Shown here: positions 1 through 9,494 of the stretch, one piece after another
Numbering within the stretch: the stretch's first letter is position 1
Layout: the number at the start of each line of letters is the position of its first letter
DNA from: an uncultured Bacteroidota bacterium
Lineage (GTDB): Bacteria > Bacteroidota > Bacteroidia > Chitinophagales > Chitinophagaceae
Length of the DNA stretch: 52,787 bases
Direction: 5' to 3'
Assembly: GCA_903877645.1 (NCBI GenBank)
Contig: CAIRES010000025.1
Location: 1 to 52,787 of the forward strand
The notes under the pieces: model-generated
Told to the model about the DNA's origin: nothing
Databases searched by the model: none
The model's input: the letters and a program-made list of their open reading frames with translations, nothing else
Translations under genes and position numbers: made by a program

Positions 1-31
1 ACACCTTTTTTGAATGCCATATATAAAAATT

Positions 32-68
32 GAAAAGGGTTTCAATTTACACAATTGAAACCCTTTTC
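32..68 (-). terminator. Intrinsic terminator for the PAP2/methyltransferase operon
   Basis: A perfect 16-bp stem (32-47 pairing with 53-68) closes a 5-nt loop. Read on the minus strand it is followed by an AATTTTTA tract. It lies about 85 bases beyond the stop of the minus-strand PAP2 gene, the expected place for its terminator. Nothing else is seen in bases 1-153. Confidence 0.75.
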
Positions 69-153
69 CAGTATAGCTTTCACTTAATTTTTACCAACTA
101 TTTTTGACCACATTGTCAGTTTTTTAATGGCTAAAAAGTTAGCAGAGAATATT

Positions 154-759
154 TTACACTGTACCCGGTATACCCGGGTATTGTTGTTTTAACGCGAAGT
201 AACGATTGAATATTTTTCCGGTGCCAATACCGATGAGTACACCCAGCAATCCACCACAGATAACATCGACAGGGTAATGCACGCCTACATATACCTGTGC
301 GTAGGCCACAACTGTGGCCCATAACAAGGCCACAGGCCAAACCCATTTATGCAGATGCCCTAATGTGATAGCGCTGAAAAGGGCGAGGGCAAAATGATTG
401 GCGGCATGTGATGAAGGGAAGCTGAAACCATTGCTATGGGGCACAAGTACACGCACAATGCCATCAAGCGCAGGATTGTTGCATGGCCTGATGCGGTGAA
501 AGTAGGGTTTGAAAAAGTCTGAACTCGCCTGGTCCGCACACATGAACGTAAGGAGGAAACCTGCGCACCATAGAAATCCTTTGCGCCCGAAATTGAGCGG
601 GATAAATATGGCCAGGAAAAGATACAGCGGCGCCCAGAACAAAGGGTTGCGAAAGAACGGGATCACAAAATCAAAAAATTCATTGTGCCACTGCACATTG
701 AGATAATACCATGCGGTATGATCCCATCCGTTAATGATATGGGCGAAGCTGCTAACCAT
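154..759 (-). CDS. PAP2-family membrane phosphatase
   Basis: This 201-residue integral membrane protein belongs to the PAP2 (phosphatidic acid phosphatase type 2) superfamily, which dephosphorylates lipid phosphates such as undecaprenyl pyrophosphate or phosphatidate at the membrane. The signature motifs are visible in order: KPYFHRIRPC (residues about 79-88), the PSSHA motif (about 115-119) and the C-terminal GVHYPVDV motif (about 159-166) with the catalytic His. Several hydrophobic helices separate them. The start codon overlaps the 3' end of the upstream methyltransferase gene by 8 bases, so the two are translationally coupled. The substrate is not deducible from sequence; a lipid-A or undecaprenyl phosphatase role is inference. 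Confidence 0.88.
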   Translation of the reverse strand: MVSSFAHIINGWDHTAWYYLNVQWHNEFFDFVIPFFRNPLFWAPLYLFLAIFIPLNFGRKGFLWCAGFLLTFMCADQASSDFFKPYFHRIRPCNNPALDGIVRVLVPHSNGFSFPSSHAANHFALALFSAITLGHLHKWVWPVALLWATVVAYAQVYVGVHYPVDVICGGLLGVLIGIGTGKIFNRYFALKQQYPGIPGTV

Positions 760-1486
760 GTTTCTTTTTAAAGATCATGATCAGCCTTGGCGAATCAATA
801 GGGTGGTAGGCACCCAACTGGTAATCACCGAAGGTGCCCACTAAAGACATATCTGCGGGCTTGAATATTTTGATGAAATCGGCAAGTGAGAATGCGGCCA
901 CACTTTCTATATATTGATGCGGCTGTTTATCGGGATCTGTAAAGTTGATCTCTTTAATAATGTGGTTCCGTTCCAGCCGCCTGTTGATATGAAAAGTATA
1001 GCTGCCTCTTTGTGCGGTCTCCTCTGCTACCAGGTTGCTCAGTACGTTTTCGTAGTTGAGATAGTCTATAACCAGCAATCCGTTCTTTTTCAGTCCTGCT
1101 GCAAATGATTTGGCGGCAAGGGAGTGGTCGCGGTCGTGTACAAAATAGCCGAAGCTGGTAAAGAAATTAAAAGCGTAGTCGAAGTAATTAATGTAAAAAG
1201 GGAACCGCATATCCTGTGTGAAGAATTGCAGGTTATCGGTTTCATATCCTTTCGCTATGGCTATGCTTTCATGCGATATGTCTATCCCGGTCACATCAAA
1301 GCCATGTTCGGCAAGCTGGCGGGCAAAGCGCCCTTCGCCACATGCGATATCCAGCATAGCACTGCCCGGCGATGGCTGCAGATATGCCAGCAGGTTCTCT
1401 ACAAATTCGCGGGCTTCCAGCTCATCGCGGTTTTGATAGAGTATTTTGTAAAAAGGCGATCCAAACCAGTTTTTATACCAATCCAT
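752..1486 (-). CDS. Class I SAM-dependent methyltransferase
   Basis: A 244-residue soluble protein with a Rossmann-type SAM-binding domain. The glycine motif LDIACGEGRFA (about residues 45-55) binds SAM, followed by an acidic residue at the end of beta-2 (VTGIDIS) and the motif-II-like FTQDMRFPF. It fits methyltransferase domain 25/11 families acting on small molecules. The substrate is unknown. It is the first gene of a two-gene minus-strand operon with the PAP2 phosphatase (8-bp overlap). The divergent TPR gene starts 113 bases away, so the two share the 1487-1599 regulatory region. Confidence 0.85.
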   Translation of the reverse strand: MDWYKNWFGSPFYKILYQNRDELEAREFVENLLAYLQPSPGSAMLDIACGEGRFARQLAEHGFDVTGIDISHESIAIAKGYETDNLQFFTQDMRFPFYINYFDYAFNFFTSFGYFVHDRDHSLAAKSFAAGLKKNGLLVIDYLNYENVLSNLVAEETAQRGSYTFHINRRLERNHIIKEINFTDPDKQPHQYIESVAAFSLADFIKIFKPADMSLVGTFGDYQLGAYHPIDSPRLIMIFKKKHG

Positions 1487-1575
1487 TGTTTAATTCAAAT
1501 ATCTAAAGGCAAAAGTAGCTGATTGTGATCATCTGCCTCGCGGGTGTGATGTTCTTTACTGTTACAAAAATAAGG

Positions 1576-1583
1576 TATATTTG
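1576..1583 (+). promoter_or_regulatory. Bacteroidota -7 promoter box (TATATTTG)
   Basis: TATATTTG is a full match to the TAnnTTTG -7 element used by the Bacteroidota primary sigma factor. It sits 16 bases before the ATG at 1600, which argues against the in-frame upstream ATG at 1525 because that lies before the transcription start. The -33 TTTG element is not convincing. Confidence 0.65.
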
Positions 1584-1599
1584 CCGCCCAATTAACAAT

Positions 1600-2250
1600 A
1601 TGAATTTAAGAAAGATCGTTGTTTTTTATCGTATTCCTATCGCAGTGCTGTTGATAGCGCTCGGTTTTCTTATAGGTTTTAAGGTCACGTGGTGGATCGC
1701 CTGGATACCATTCCTGTTTGCTATTCTCATGGTAGTGGCCTACTTCCTGGTAGGGCCTATGACGCTGATACAGGGGTATATGGAGAGCGGCGATATGGAA
1801 GGCGCACAAAAATTGTTGGAGCAGGTGAAATTCCCAAACTTGCTGTACAAGCCTATACGCTCGTCTTATTATATGCTTCAATCAAACTTTTCAACTCTTG
1901 GCGATGACCTTGATAAAGCTGAAGAGCAGCTGAGGAAGAGCATAGACATGGGCATGCCCGAAAAGGAATACGAAGGAACAGCCTACCTGCAACTAGGCGC
2001 CATTGCAATGAAGAAGGGCAGTTCTAAAGAAGCCTATGAGCATTTGCGCAAAGCAGTAAAAATAGGCCTTCCTGATAAAGACAATGAAGCTACTGCCTAC
2101 CTTCAGCTATCCAGCATCTGTGTGCAGCGCAGGGATTTCCGCAATGCCAAAATATATTTCAATAAGGCAAAATCCTGCAAAGCTACTAATGCCCAGGTAG
2201 TAGAACAGATCAAAGAAATGTCCAAATACATAGCCAGGATACCAGGCTAA
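1600..2250 (+). CDS. Membrane-anchored TPR-repeat protein
   Basis: A 216-residue protein. The N-terminus has two closely spaced hydrophobic helices (residues about 7-22 and 26-45), then a soluble helical region with TPR-like repeats (AYLQLGAIAMKKGSSKEAYEHLRKAVKIGLP and a second AYLQLSSICVQRRDFRNAKIYFNKA unit). It is probably a membrane-anchored scaffold; the partner is unknown. An ATG at 1525 would extend the frame by 25 residues, but the -7 box at 1576-1583 lies inside that extension, so 1600 is preferred. It is divergent from the methyltransferase/PAP2 operon. Confidence 0.8.
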   Translation: MNLRKIVVFYRIPIAVLLIALGFLIGFKVTWWIAWIPFLFAILMVVAYFLVGPMTLIQGYMESGDMEGAQKLLEQVKFPNLLYKPIRSSYYMLQSNFSTLGDDLDKAEEQLRKSIDMGMPEKEYEGTAYLQLGAIAMKKGSSKEAYEHLRKAVKIGLPDKDNEATAYLQLSSICVQRRDFRNAKIYFNKAKSCKATNAQVVEQIKEMSKYIARIPG

Positions 2251-2421
2251 TCATCTTATACCGGTTTAGTTATTGATTATTAGCATATTTCTGTTGATAT
2301 TTTATTGATATGTGATAGCGATATATTTATCGGATCTCATTAAATGACATTGAATAAAATATGCTTCAATTTGTATTTTATTCAATTGTGTACGTCTTGT
2401 TAAAAAAAGTAACGTATTTCT

Positions 2422-2452
2422 TTTGACCCTAATCTTTTTTATAGTATGTTTA
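2422..2452 (+). promoter_or_regulatory. Promoter of the giant repeat protein gene
   Basis: TTTG at 2422-2425, a 19-base spacer and TATGTTTA at 2445-2452 match TTTG-N19-TAnnTTTG at all but the last base. Transcription would begin near 2457, giving a leader of about 40 bases before the ATG at 2497. The rest of the 246-base gap before this gene is AT-rich with no other gene. Confidence 0.65.
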
Positions 2453-2496
2453 CCCTATAAATTAGGAGTAGTAACTTTTATTTTAATATCAACTGC

Positions 2497-5400
2497 ATGA
2501 AAAAACTTTCTTTACTATCTTTTGTTGCTCTTGTTGCATTGCGCCTCAATGGTAATAAGTCCATGAAATTCTTATTTGCTGCTTTGCTCCTGACCGGCTT
2601 CAGCTATTCAGGATTTGCACAGGTATCGGTGTTCCCGGCTTTTAACGGAACCTCGATTTGTCCTAACACAGCGGTTGGGGGTAGTGCACCTGCTTTTACT
2701 CCATTGACGGATTTTTTCATAGCTGAAAATAATACGAACGATTTTTCCGCTGGAACGAATACGCTCATTATTGCTGCTCCAACAGGGTGGCAGTTCGACG
2801 CATCTGCAACGCTTACCTATGGTTTCAGCGGAGATATTACTTCAGCGACCACTACATCCATTTCGTCAACATCTATAACCATAAGTTTTAATTGTAGCGG
2901 TACTACTAACTTTGACGGGCTGGATGTGAGCGGTATTGCAGTACAGGCTACGTCTACCTCTTCTACCCCTGCATACATTTATGCCTCTACTACAGCGGGT
3001 ATCACTGGCATTACTACCGGTACAAGCGGCACTGATTTCGGTGATCTTTCATTGGCATCGCCTACTGTTCCTTCTGTGACTATTGCTGCATCGCCTACAG
3101 GTTCAGTTTGTTCCGGTTCGGGTATCACGTTTACGCCTACTCCTACCAACGGCGGCGGCTCGCCTTCTTACCAGTGGTTCATCAACGGCTCACTGATTGC
3201 ATCAGGCTCACCATTTGCCACAAGTTCACTCAGTAACGGAGACCTGGTAAATGCAGTGATGACCTCAACTGCTGCTTGCGTTACACCATCTACAGCAACT
3301 TCCAATACTATTACTGCTACTATCCTCCCACTCCCTACTACAGTTACTGTTACCGGTGGTGGTACATTCTGCGGCAGCACTACAGTTACCGCATCAAATG
3401 GTGGCAGTGGCACTATATACTTCCAGGGTACTACATCAAATGGTACTTCAACGGCTTCGCCGGGCGGGTCACAAACTATTTCATCATCAGGGACTTATTA
3501 TTTCCGCGCGCAATCAGCCGGTGGCTGTTGGGGCACACAGGGTAGTGTTACCGTTATCATTAATGCCTTACCTGCCGCAGTTACTGTTTCAGGTGGTGGT
3601 ACATTCTGCGTTGGTTCTGCAACTATTACTGCTGCTAACGGTGGTGATGGTACAATGTATTTCCAGAGTACAACATCAGGTGGCACTTCTACAGCTACTC
3701 CATCTACATCGCAGAGCATTGTTACATCAGGCACTTATTATTTCCGAGCACAGTCTGCTGCAGGCTGTTGGGGCCCGCAAGGTTCTGCCGTAGTTTCTAT
3801 CAACACTCCTCCTACAGCGTTTGCGGTAACAGGTGGTGGTAGTTATTGCGCTGGTGGCACCGGAGTAGCTATCGGCCTTGCCAACTCACAATCTGGTGTC
3901 AACTACCAATTGTTTAATGGCGCTACCGGCCTCGGTATCGTTGCAGGTACTGGATCAGCCATTACATTTGGTTTGATCACTGCCGCCTCTACTTATACTG
4001 TAACTGCTACTAACACAACAAGCGGATGTACCAACGGTATGACCGGCAGTGCTACTGTTGCTATCAATCCGTTGCCTACTCAATATTCAGTGAATGGTGG
4101 TGGTGGTTACTGCGCGGGCGGTACAGGTGTTCTCGTAGGTATGGCTAATTCTGATGCAGGCATCAGTTACCAGTTATTCAATACAGGTGTTGCTACAGGC
4201 AGCGCTATTGTTTCTGCAGGTGGTGCATTTAATTTCGGGTCAGAAACTGCAATAGGCACTTATACTGTTAATGCAACTAATCCTGCTACAGGATGTACTA
4301 ACCCAATGACAGGTAGTGTTGCTGTGTTCACCACACCATTACCTTCAGCGTTTGTAGTAACAGGCGGCGGTGGTTATTGCACAGGCGGTACAGGCGTACA
4401 TGTAGGTTTATTTAGTTCTACAACAGGCATCAACTATCAATTATTTAACGGGGCTACCGCTTTAGGTATAATGGCTGGTACCGGCGGTTCTATTGACTTT
4501 GGCCTCGAAACAGTTGCTGGTACTTATACCGTTGTTGCTACAGACGCAACTACATTTTGCACTAACAATATGACCGGCAATGCGGTCGTAGTGATCAACC
4601 CGTTGCCAACTGCTTACACCGTGACTGGTGGCGGTGGCTATTGCGTAGGCGGTAGCGGTGTTCACGTTGGTCTCTCTAATTCTGATGCGGGTATCAGCTA
4701 TCAATTGTTTAATGGCGCTACAGCAATGGGCAGCCCGGTAGCAGGCACAGGAAGCAGCATTGATTTTGGCTTACAAACTTCACCGGGTCTTTCTTACACA
4801 GTTGTTGCAACTAATACCACTACAGGCTGTACCAATACTATGACCGGTAGTGTTTCGGTAGTGATCAATCCAATACCTGCACCTTTCACCGTTGGTGGTG
4901 GTGGAGCCTACTGCTTTGGCGGTACAGGTATGAATATAACATTAAGTAACTCTGTGGTTGGCATCAACTATCAGTTAAATTATCTTGGAGTACCAACAGG
5001 AGCTCCGGATGCAGGCACAGGGGCTTTGTTGACATTCGGCCCTGAAACAGGTGCAGGCACCTATACTATAGATGCTACTGATGCCACTACAGGTTGTACC
5101 AATAGCATGACTGGCAGCGCAAGCATTTCTATCAACCCGCTTCCTAATGTATATACATTGAGTGCAAGTGGCGGTGGTAGTTTTTGCGCAGGCGGTGCAG
5201 GTGTGGATGTGACGTTGAGTGGGTCTGACGCAGGTATTAACTATCGTTTGATCAGGAATGGCGCTTTCCTCGTAAATACTTTGCCTGGTTCCGGTTTCGG
5301 CCTTGACTACGGTTCTATTTCTACTACAGGCACTTATACTGCTGTAGCGATCAATACGACAACAACTTGTACCATCAACATGAGCGGCGCTCCTGTTGTA

Positions 5401-8400
5401 ACAACAAATCCATTGCCTGCTGCTTATGCAATGTCAGGTGGCGGCACAATATGTTCAGGCGGTACCGGTGTAAGTGTTGATCTTTCAGGTTCTGTTTCCG
5501 GTGTCAGCTACCAGTTGGCGCTCGACGGCTTTGCTTTAGGCACTCCCGTTACCGGCTCTGGTTCTGGAATTACTTTCGGTCTTGAAACTGTGGCAGGTAC
5601 TTATACGGCGGTTGCTACAGATCCTGTTACTGGTTGTACCAACAACATGATTGGCAATGTTATAGTGAGTGTGAATATAACTCCTACAACCTTTGCAGTT
5701 ACAGGAGGTGGCAATTATTGCGCCGGTGGTACAGGTGTTGTAATAGGAGTGAGCGGATCTAATATAGGGGTCAATTATCGATTGATCCAGGGTGTGACTG
5801 TTGAAGCTACCTTGGCAGGCACAGGTGGCCCGATCAATTTCCCTGCACAAACAACAGCAGGTGTATATACTGTGGTAGCTACAAATGCGATCTCAGGTTG
5901 CTTTGCAAATATGAGTGGCTCTGCAACAGTGGTTATCAATCCATTGCCAACCGTATTCACGATGACGGGCGGAGGCAGCTATTGCTCAGGTGGTACCGGT
6001 GTAGATGTAGGCTTATCAGGTTCTGCTTCCGGTATCAACTATCAATTGTATAACGGCGCTACTCTTAGCGGCGGTGCAATGGCAGGTACAGGTGCGAGTC
6101 TTGACTTTGGCCTTGAAACAGTTGCAGGTACTTACACGGTGCTCGCAACTAATGCCATCACAGCATGTACAGTAAATATGACCGGCACTTCGGTAGTATC
6201 CGTCAATCCATTGCCTGTAGCATACACCGTTACCGGTGGTGGTACATTCTGCGAAGGTGGTACCGGAGTACACGTTGGCCTTAGTAATTCAAGCGCTACT
6301 GTTGGGTATCAATTATATATTTCATTCTCAGCATCCGGTGCGCCTGTTACAGGCGTTGGTGGTGCGCTCGATTTTGGATTGCAGACTGCCGACGGCTTCT
6401 ATACTGTAATTGGTACCGACCTTGTTACCGGTTGTACAAATGATATGATTAGTGGTGTTACCGTGCTTCCGCTTCCACTTCCTACAGTACATAGTGTTAC
6501 CGGTGGTGGCAGCTATTGTATTGGTGGTGCGGGCGTTCATATTGGTATGGATGGCACTGATGCAGGTATCAACTATCAGTTATATAACGGTGTTACTATG
6601 GTGGGTACTGCTATGGCAGGTACCGGCGGCGCTATTGATTTCGGATTAGAAACAACTGCGGGCACTTATACAGTAGTAGCTACAGATGCTTCTACATTAT
6701 GCACTAACAATATGGGTGGCAGCGCCACGGTCGTTATCAATCCTTTACCATTGTTCTATACAGTTGGTGGTGGTGGTTTATATTGTGCAGGAGGCACCGG
6801 CGTAGATGTTAACCTGAGCGGATCAGACCTTACAATAAATTACCAGGCACTGTTGGATGGTTCGGTAATAGGCAGTCCCGTAGCAGGTACCGGCAGCGGC
6901 ATTCTTGATTTTGGCCTGGAAACAGCGACAGGTACTTATACAGTGGTAGCTACCAACTCAGTTACAGGTTGTGTGAACTTAATGACCGGCAGCGTTACTG
7001 TATCTACTAATCCACTGCCAATTGCTTATGCGGTTACAGGTGGTGGTGCATATTGTACCGGTGGCGCAGGTGTGGATGTTAGCCTTGCTAATTCTGAGAC
7101 CGGATTCAGCTATCAATTATATAATGGCGTGACTGCTTCAGGCGCCCCGCTTACCGGTACTGCCGGTTCTTCTGTAGACTTTGGCTTAGAACTGGCTGCA
7201 GGTGTATATACAGTTATCGCTACTAACCCTGCTACAGGTTGTACAAATACAATGACCGGTAGCGTAGGCGTTACCGTTAATGTATTGCCTACTGTCTTTG
7301 CTGTAGGTGGTGGTGGTGCATACTGTGCGGGTGGCACTGGTGTTCACGTTACTTTAGGTGGTTCTGATATCGGTGTTAATTACAGGACATTAATAGATGG
7401 TACTGCCTCAGGTGCAGTAGTTGCAGGTACAGGTACTTCATCCCTTGACTTTGGGCTGGAAACAACTACCGGTACTTATACTGTAGTAGCTACAAATGCT
7501 ACCACCGGTTGTGTAAATAATATGAGCGGCAGTGTTACGGTTACTACCAATCCGCTTCCGGGTGCGATCGCCATCTCTGGTGGTGGTAGCTATTGTGCAG
7601 GTGGTACCGGCGTACATGTTGGCTTACCTTCTTCTGTAAGTGGTATCAATTATCAATTATTCCGTGGGTCTACAGTTGTAGGATCTGCAACGGCAGGCAC
7701 AGGCGCTGCAATTGATTTTGGGCTGGAAACAGTAGCAGGTACTTATACTGTTGTTGCTTCAGACGGAACAACAGGTTGTACCAATAATATGACAGGCACG
7801 GCGGTAGTGGTGATCAATCCATTGCCATTGGTTGATGTGATCGCCGGTTCAGCAAACGTTTGCTTCGGAGCTACTACTACGTTGACTGATGACAGCACCG
7901 GTGGCGTATGGGCAAGCAGCGATAATACTACTGCTACCATTGGTACATCTTCAGGTGTAGTAACCGGTGTTGTGGCAGGTGCCGTTACCATCACTTATAC
8001 AATTACTAATTCAAATGGCTGCACGTCTTTTGTTACTGCACCGATAACTGTTCTTCCTGCTCCGGCAGTAGGTGTCGTTACAGGCCCTAACACTGTTTGT
8101 GTGGGCGCAACTATAGACCTCGGTGATGGCATTGCAGGTGGCGTATGGAGTAGCAGTGATATAACTACCGCTACTATTGGCAGCACAGGCACTGTAACCG
8201 GTGTGGCTATAGGTACTGCTAATATGTCTTATACAGTTACCGATCTTAGCTCTTGCACTGCTTCTGCCATCTATCCTGTTACCGTTGGTGCGGGTATCGC
8301 GGCAACATCTGTGTTGCCTGGCGCATCTGCTACGCTTTGTCATGGCAATCCTGTTAACCTGAGCGTATCTCCTGCTCCTACCGGCGTTACTTACGAGTGG

Positions 8401-9000
8401 TTTGTTGATGGTACTTTGATCTCAGGTGCATTCAGTGATACTTATACTGCTACCACACCGGGTTCTTATACAGTAGTATTGAACAATGGATCATGTACAG
8501 AAACATTAAGTGGCACTACAGTGCTGGCTACACCATCACCGGTCATCACGCTTGATTCTCCGGCCAACCTGTTGTTTGCAGGCCCTTATGTTACCTTCCA
8601 GTGGTACCTGAATGGCGCACCAATAGCGGGCGCTACAGATAACAATGTAATGATGACCGCACCGGCAGGCAGCATATACACAGTAGTTGTTGGCGATGTT
8701 AATGGCTGTAGCGATTCTTCAGGCATATTTGTGGTGCCCGGCACACCTGCTTCTGTAAACAATGTTATTTCTGCAGCCAGCATCAGGATATATCCTAACC
8801 CGGTATCTTCTATATTATACATAGACGCACCCGGTAAGACATTCGTATCTGTGATCAGCGCTGATGGTAAAGTATTGATAGACCGCGATGAGGCGATAAG
8901 CCTGAATGTAAGCGGCCTCGCAGATGGCGTTTACCTGATCATGGTATACGATACCAACAACATACTCGTCAAAACAGACAAGTTTGTAAAAATGCAATAA
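2497..9000 (+). CDS. Giant secreted repeat protein with T9SS sorting domain
   Basis: A 2167-residue exported protein. Residues 23-42 form a standard signal peptide (MKFLFAALLLTGFSYSGFAQ), so translation may begin at ATG 2563; ATG 2497 adds 22 residues and is the longer choice. After a Ser/Thr-rich domain (about 43-190) come one Ig-like unit, two GGGTFC...YYFRAQSA units of about 75 residues, then 15 units of about 88 residues. Each of the 15 carries GGG-[YF]C, a GTG motif, DFGLET-like, TYTVVAT, GCTN-x-MTG and INPLP signatures, with two Cys that may form one disulfide per repeat. Two BIG2-like units follow, then further Ig-like sequence and a C-terminal type A sorting domain (IYPNPVSS ... LADGVYLIMV ... 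KFVKMQ). It is likely a cell-surface adhesin exported by the type IX system and attached outside. Target unknown. Confidence 0.9.
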   Translation: MKKLSLLSFVALVALRLNGNKSMKFLFAALLLTGFSYSGFAQVSVFPAFNGTSICPNTAVGGSAPAFTPLTDFFIAENNTNDFSAGTNTLIIAAPTGWQFDASATLTYGFSGDITSATTTSISSTSITISFNCSGTTNFDGLDVSGIAVQATSTSSTPAYIYASTTAGITGITTGTSGTDFGDLSLASPTVPSVTIAASPTGSVCSGSGITFTPTPTNGGGSPSYQWFINGSLIASGSPFATSSLSNGDLVNAVMTSTAACVTPSTATSNTITATILPLPTTVTVTGGGTFCGSTTVTASNGGSGTIYFQGTTSNGTSTASPGGSQTISSSGTYYFRAQSAGGCWGTQGSVTVIINALPAAVTVSGGGTFCVGSATITAANGGDGTMYFQSTTSGGTSTATPSTSQSIVTSGTYYFRAQSAAGCWGPQGSAVVSINTPPTAFAVTGGGSYCAGGTGVAIGLANSQSGVNYQLFNGATGLGIVAGTGSAITFGLITAASTYTVTATNTTSGCTNGMTGSATVAINPLPTQYSVNGGGGYCAGGTGVLVGMANSDAGISYQLFNTGVATGSAIVSAGGAFNFGSETAIGTYTVNATNPATGCTNPMTGSVAVFTTPLPSAFVVTGGGGYCTGGTGVHVGLFSSTTGINYQLFNGATALGIMAGTGGSIDFGLETVAGTYTVVATDATTFCTNNMTGNAVVVINPLPTAYTVTGGGGYCVGGSGVHVGLSNSDAGISYQLFNGATAMGSPVAGTGSSIDFGLQTSPGLSYTVVATNTTTGCTNTMTGSVSVVINPIPAPFTVGGGGAYCFGGTGMNITLSNSVVGINYQLNYLGVPTGAPDAGTGALLTFGPETGAGTYTIDATDATTGCTNSMTGSASISINPLPNVYTLSASGGGSFCAGGAGVDVTLSGSDAGINYRLIRNGAFLVNTLPGSGFGLDYGSISTTGTYTAVAINTTTTCTINMSGAPVVTTNPLPAAYAMSGGGTICSGGTGVSVDLSGSVSGVSYQLALDGFALGTPVTGSGSGITFGLETVAGTYTAVATDPVTGCTNNMIGNVIVSVNITPTTFAVTGGGNYCAGGTGVVIGVSGSNIGVNYRLIQGVTVEATLAGTGGPINFPAQTTAGVYTVVATNAISGCFANMSGSATVVINPLPTVFTMTGGGSYCSGGTGVDVGLSGSASGINYQLYNGATLSGGAMAGTGASLDFGLETVAGTYTVLATNAITACTVNMTGTSVVSVNPLPVAYTVTGGGTFCEGGTGVHVGLSNSSATVGYQLYISFSASGAPVTGVGGALDFGLQTADGFYTVIGTDLVTGCTNDMISGVTVLPLPLPTVHSVTGGGSYCIGGAGVHIGMDGTDAGINYQLYNGVTMVGTAMAGTGGAIDFGLETTAGTYTVVATDASTLCTNNMGGSATVVINPLPLFYTVGGGGLYCAGGTGVDVNLSGSDLTINYQALLDGSVIGSPVAGTGSGILDFGLETATGTYTVVATNSVTGCVNLMTGSVTVSTNPLPIAYAVTGGGAYCTGGAGVDVSLANSETGFSYQLYNGVTASGAPLTGTAGSSVDFGLELAAGVYTVIATNPATGCTNTMTGSVGVTVNVLPTVFAVGGGGAYCAGGTGVHVTLGGSDIGVNYRTLIDGTASGAVVAGTGTSSLDFGLETTTGTYTVVATNATTGCVNNMSGSVTVTTNPLPGAIAISGGGSYCAGGTGVHVGLPSSVSGINYQLFRGSTVVGSATAGTGAAIDFGLETVAGTYTVVASDGTTGCTNNMTGTAVVVINPLPLVDVIAGSANVCFGATTTLTDDSTGGVWASSDNTTATIGTSSGVVTGVVAGAVTITYTITNSNGCTSFVTAPITVLPAPAVGVVTGPNTVCVGATIDLGDGIAGGVWSSSDITTATIGSTGTVTGVAIGTANMSYTVTDLSSCTASAIYPVTVGAGIAATSVLPGASATLCHGNPVNLSVSPAPTGVTYEWFVDGTLISGAFSDTYTATTPGSYTVVLNNGSCTETLSGTTVLATPSPVITLDSPANLLFAGPYVTFQWYLNGAPIAGATDNNVMMTAPAGSIYTVVVGDVNGCSDSSGIFVVPGTPASVNNVISAASIRIYPNPVSSILYIDAPGKTFVSVISADGKVLIDRDEAISLNVSGLADGVYLIMVYDTNNILVKTDKFVKMQ
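3817..7821 (+). repeat. 15 tandem ~264-bp coding repeats
   Basis: In-frame tandem repeats encode the 15 units of about 88 residues in the giant surface protein. Conservation is strongest around the GGG-x-YC, GTG, DFGLET, TYTVVA and GCTN-x-MTG blocks, with variable sequence between. The units are diverged at the nucleotide level, so the array is old rather than a recent slippage expansion. Boundaries are drawn from the residue before the GGG motif to the INPLP linker. Confidence 0.85.
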
Positions 9001-9015
9001 TCAACAAGACTTATA

Positions 9016-9058
9016 AAAAAATGAAGAAGCCCGGTATATCCGGGCTTCTTCATTTTTT
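9016..9058. terminator. Bidirectional intrinsic terminator
   Basis: A perfect 19-bp stem (13 mixed pairs plus an A6/T6 extension) closes the 5-nt loop TATAT. It carries a T-run on both strands. It sits between the stop of the giant gene (9000) and the convergent MazG-like gene (stop 9074), so it can serve both. Confidence 0.9.
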
Positions 9059-9073
9059 AATCGGTTGGCAATG

Positions 9074-9406
9074 CTATTGCAGCTTTTCATTTTCTTTGTG
9101 CCGGTTGGCGTCGCGGATGTTCTTCTTCTCAAAATTCTTTTGCAGGGCATCAGTCAAGTCTATGCCTGTTTGGTTAGCCAGGCACATCAGCACCCACAGC
9201 ACATCAGCCATCTCATCGCCCAGGTCTTTGTGTTTATCGCTTTCTTTGAAGGACTGCTCGCCATACTTCCTCACCATGATGCGCGAAAGTTCGCCTACTT
9301 CTTCCATCAGTATACCCAGGTTAGTGAGTTCATTAAAGTAGCGTACGCCTACTGTGCGTATCCACTCATCTACCTGCTGCTGCGCGGTGCGTATCGTCAT
9401 ATCCAT
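9074..9406 (-). CDS. MazG-like nucleotide pyrophosphohydrolase
   Basis: A 110-residue all-helical protein of the MazG/dUTPase-like NTP pyrophosphatase superfamily, which hydrolyses (d)NTPs to monophosphates and pyrophosphate. The metal-binding acidic motifs are visible: EEVGEL (about residues 35-40) in the first helix and DLGDEMADVLW (about 61-71) in the second, with intervening basic residues. At about 110 residues it is a single-domain form, half the size of E. coli MazG. It converges on the giant protein gene through a shared terminator. A house-cleaning role is inferred from the family. Confidence 0.85.
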   Translation of the reverse strand: MDMTIRTAQQQVDEWIRTVGVRYFNELTNLGILMEEVGELSRIMVRKYGEQSFKESDKHKDLGDEMADVLWVLMCLANQTGIDLTDALQKNFEKKNIRDANRHKENEKLQ

Positions 9407-9494
9407 AAGAATTAAGTATTTGTTGGGGATTTGTATTTGTTTCTTTACACAAAATAATAGAAATTACACGTTTATTAGTAATAGTTACAGATAC

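Noticed and set aside
1525-1599. Upstream start for the TPR membrane protein
   Set aside because: The -7 promoter box at 1576-1583 lies inside this extension.
3817-7821. Tandem repeats considered as a CRISPR array or satellite
   Set aside because: Units are about 264 bp, in frame and encode a conserved protein repeat; no short identical repeats separated by unique spacers.
9354-9494. Upstream extension of the MoxR gene to ATG 9354
   Set aside because: It overlaps the MazG-like gene on the other strand and adds a Cys/Ile-rich segment foreign to MoxR proteins.
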